Source: Clostridia bacterium
Lineage (GTDB): Bacteria; Bacillota; Clostridia; Christensenellales; UBA1242
Reading direction: 5' to 3'
NCBI GenBank assembly: GCA_017539765.1
Contig: JAFYCH010000072.1
Coordinates: 1-7,443, forward strand
Length of the DNA stretch: 7,443 bases
Of this stretch, positions 5,522 to 7,443 are shown in pieces; the first letter of the stretch is position 1, and each line of letters opens with the position of its first letter. The position numbers and the translations under genes are program-made. The notes below the pieces were generated by a model. It searched no databases and was not told where the DNA came from. It worked only from the letters and a program-made list of their open reading frames with translations.

Positions 5522-7443
5522 ATGCAAAAAATGACCAAATTAAAAAGATTTTTTGTTATATTACTTTCTGTGGTGATGTTTACATCTCCAATACTTTTTT
5601 CTGGTTGTGGATTAGAGGACGACTTTAAAAGAATAACAAAAGACCCGCTAGATTTTGAGACGCATTATGGTGGCGGCGGTGGCGGAAGCGGTAGTGAACC
5701 AGATGCCACTGACCCAAATATGCCACTTCCAGAAAACGAACTATCATTTGATGATTATGATGACTATTTTAAAAATTATCGTCTAACTTACAAACCTGGC
5801 GAAGTTGAAAGAGAAAGTTTTAATCAAAGCATAAAAGACCAAAACCAATCTATTTCACAAAGCATTTTAGAAAAACTTTTTGAACAATATGGTACTTCAA
5901 GCCAAGAGTTGTTTACAGAAAAAATTACTAATATTACAATTGAAAATAATCAATACATTGCCTATCAAAATCAAGAGAATGAATACTCAGTTATTGCTTT
6001 GAAAGATTATGAAATTATAAAAAAGTTTAGTCATAAAAATGCAATCAATGGCGATAATAATTCTGAAGTAAAAAAATGGAATTTTAGCACAGATGGTGAA
6101 GCTGTAAATGAAGATGTTTTTAATTCGGATATTTACAAAAGAAAAATTCAACTTGCATCTGCACTTATATTATCTGGCAATTATATCGACAGTGAAGACT
6201 CAGAAAAAAATACTTTCAACAATTTATATGCACCTTACAAAGATGCTGAAACGATAGATGATTCAGTTATTGATGAATACGTTTCTCAAGTTAATCATTT
6301 AGGTTGGACTGATGTAGAAATTAAGCAACTTGCTTCATTTATCCTAAATTATGTCATTGGCGAAGATTTGGTTGCAGAAGATAACAACAGATTTGTCAAT
6401 GCTTATTGTGACGTTAATGGTGACTTAAAGATTGTTTATTATGGTGCTGACAACAATTTAAAAAATAGCAAATATAACAGATTTTTGACAGATGAAACTT
6501 ATGCAACAGGTATGTTTTATAACGGAAATTTTGTATTTAATGTTGTTGATGAATATGGGGAATCAGAAAACGGTAATTTGGAAGGTCTTTTGTATTATGC
6601 AGGTGAGTATTTAAAAACTGCAAGCAAAAACAATTTTGACCAAACTGAAAAATTTAGAAATATCGTTATTCCTGGACTTTATAGTGATACTGATGATGAG
6701 GTTTTATTAAATGAAGATATTCATGAAATTACAGACCAAGCATTTGGTCAAGCAATATACAACAAACTTATTGCAACAGAATACCGAAAAATAGATACAA
6801 AATACAATTTCAATGCAAATGTTTGGGGTTATGATAGATATGGAGAAATTCAAGGTAGTGAATATTTTGATGATCCAGAAAAAGAAGTAGAAAAGAACAA
6901 TGTTATGTATACTGCTGGTGCATATAATCATGTGCTTTTCAGTGTGCGTCTTCCATATTTCAAAAACTATTACAACACAGTTCACTTTATGGTGCGTGAT
7001 ATGCTTTTGCAAGAAGTTACTGACGAAAACAGGGCAGATTTAGATGCCGAATGGAATGCAAATCATCCAAACATGGATAGTTATCCATATTCAGAGGTTT
7101 TCCCAACAGTACCACTTACTTATTTTGCAGATTATGACAACACAGATATGCTTTTTGATAATGTTAGCGTCACACATATGTTTTCGGGCTATCAGGCATA
7201 TCAAAGCATGGTCATTATGCCACAAAAAGATTTGTTTTTGGAAGAAGCAGCTTTGTTTTTTGTTAGAGAACCATTGGAAAATGAATTTTTTGACCAAAAT
7301 GTGAATGGTGATTTTGAACTCACTATTTATGCAAGATATTATGATGCTGCCACACAATCTTATGCAACATGGGGAAATAATGGCAGTGAGTTTTATCTTG
7401 TAGAAACAATAACTGTCACTTGTGAACCAATACTTGATAATGA
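5522..7443 (+). CDS. Large secreted lipoprotein of unknown function, 3' end beyond the window
   Basis: An open frame of 640 complete codons with no stop before the right edge. The start MQKMTKLKRFF, a hydrophobic core and ILFSGC with Cys29 form a lipoprotein signal peptide; Phe at -3 of the lipobox is a little unusual. ATG 5522 is chosen over ATG 5531 because AAAGGA (5507-5512) is 9 bases away rather than 18. Residues 50-58 are a glycine run with Ser (GGGGGGSGS), followed by an acidic, Pro-containing stretch up to about residue 85, together probably a flexible spacer. The rest is rich in Asn, Asp, Glu, Tyr and Phe without membrane segments, as expected of an extracellular protein with mixed helical (about 90-300) and beta-rich (about 300-640) character. 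I recognise no catalytic motif. The preceding gene is also a lipoprotein, but the mature parts do not obviously align. It may act in polymer binding or surface architecture; this is a guess from localisation only. Confidence 0.88.
   Translation, partial: MQKMTKLKRFFVILLSVVMFTSPILFSGCGLEDDFKRITKDPLDFETHYGGGGGGSGSEPDATDPNMPLPENELSFDDYDDYFKNYRLTYKPGEVERESFNQSIKDQNQSISQSILEKLFEQYGTSSQELFTEKITNITIENNQYIAYQNQENEYSVIALKDYEIIKKFSHKNAINGDNNSEVKKWNFSTDGEAVNEDVFNSDIYKRKIQLASALILSGNYIDSEDSEKNTFNNLYAPYKDAETIDDSVIDEYVSQVNHLGWTDVEIKQLASFILNYVIGEDLVAEDNNRFVNAYCDVNGDLKIVYYGADNNLKNSKYNRFLTDETYATGMFYNGNFVFNVVDEYGESENGNLEGLLYYAGEYLKTASKNNFDQTEKFRNIVIPGLYSDTDDEVLLNEDIHEITDQAFGQAIYNKLIATEYRKIDTKYNFNANVWGYDRYGEIQGSEYFDDPEKEVEKNNVMYTAGAYNHVLFSVRLPYFKNYYNTVHFMVRDMLLQEVTDENRADLDAEWNANHPNMDSYPYSEVFPTVPLTYFADYDNTDMLFDNVSVTHMFSGYQAYQSMVIMPQKDLFLEEAALFFVREPLENEFFDQNVNGDFELTIYARYYDAATQSYATWGNNGSEFYLVETITVTCEPILDN

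Noticed and set aside
6707..7357. Hydrophobic reverse-strand frames resembling a small membrane protein, and a forward frame at 7044-7304
   Set aside because: All lie inside the continuous lipoprotein frame and have no convincing ribosome binding site or terminator.
5522..7443. Homology between the two lipoproteins outside their signal peptides
   Set aside because: I looked for the ETK and D-x-K-x-F-T motifs of the first in the second and did not find them in order.

Overview
The window comes from an AT-rich bacterial chromosome. Gene content (Obg, YhbY, endonuclease III, a DUF3343 protein, Sec/SPII lipoproteins), AGGAG-type ribosome binding sites, extended -10 promoters, short U-tailed terminators and the standard code (TGG for Trp, TAA/TGA stops) point to a low-GC Firmicute, most likely an uncultured gut-type Clostridia. 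The taxonomic call is inference; no rRNA or other marker is present to fix it.

Positions 1-1491 hold a divergent pair. A PLP-dependent cysteine desulfurase of the class V aminotransferase fold runs leftward off the window. A small DUF3343 protein with one conserved cysteine runs rightward and is closed by a clear intrinsic terminator. Together they suggest a small sulfur or selenium trafficking module.

Positions 1584-4176 are housekeeping: endonuclease III (nth), the ribosome-assembly GTPase Obg (obgE) and the ribosome-associated RNA-binding protein YhbY. nth has a strong extended -10 box placed so that its transcript would begin at the start codon (candidate leaderless mRNA). obgE and yhbY are classic neighbours in Firmicutes, but here a 291-base gap separates them, much of it an imperfect palindrome of about 160 bp that no gene explains.

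Positions 4177-7443 are accessory in character. After a remnant of what looks like a dispersed repeat and an intrinsic terminator come two secreted lipoproteins, each with its own promoter. The first (360 aa) has a Ser/Asn/Glu/Gly linker coded partly by an 18-bp tandem repeat, followed by two copies of an unrecognised domain of about 115 residues. The second is at least 640 residues, also unrecognised, and runs off the right edge. No tRNA, rRNA, CRISPR array, transposase or phage gene was seen. No complete new system is evident; the most novel material is the duplicated lipoprotein domain, the large partial lipoprotein and the palindrome after obgE.
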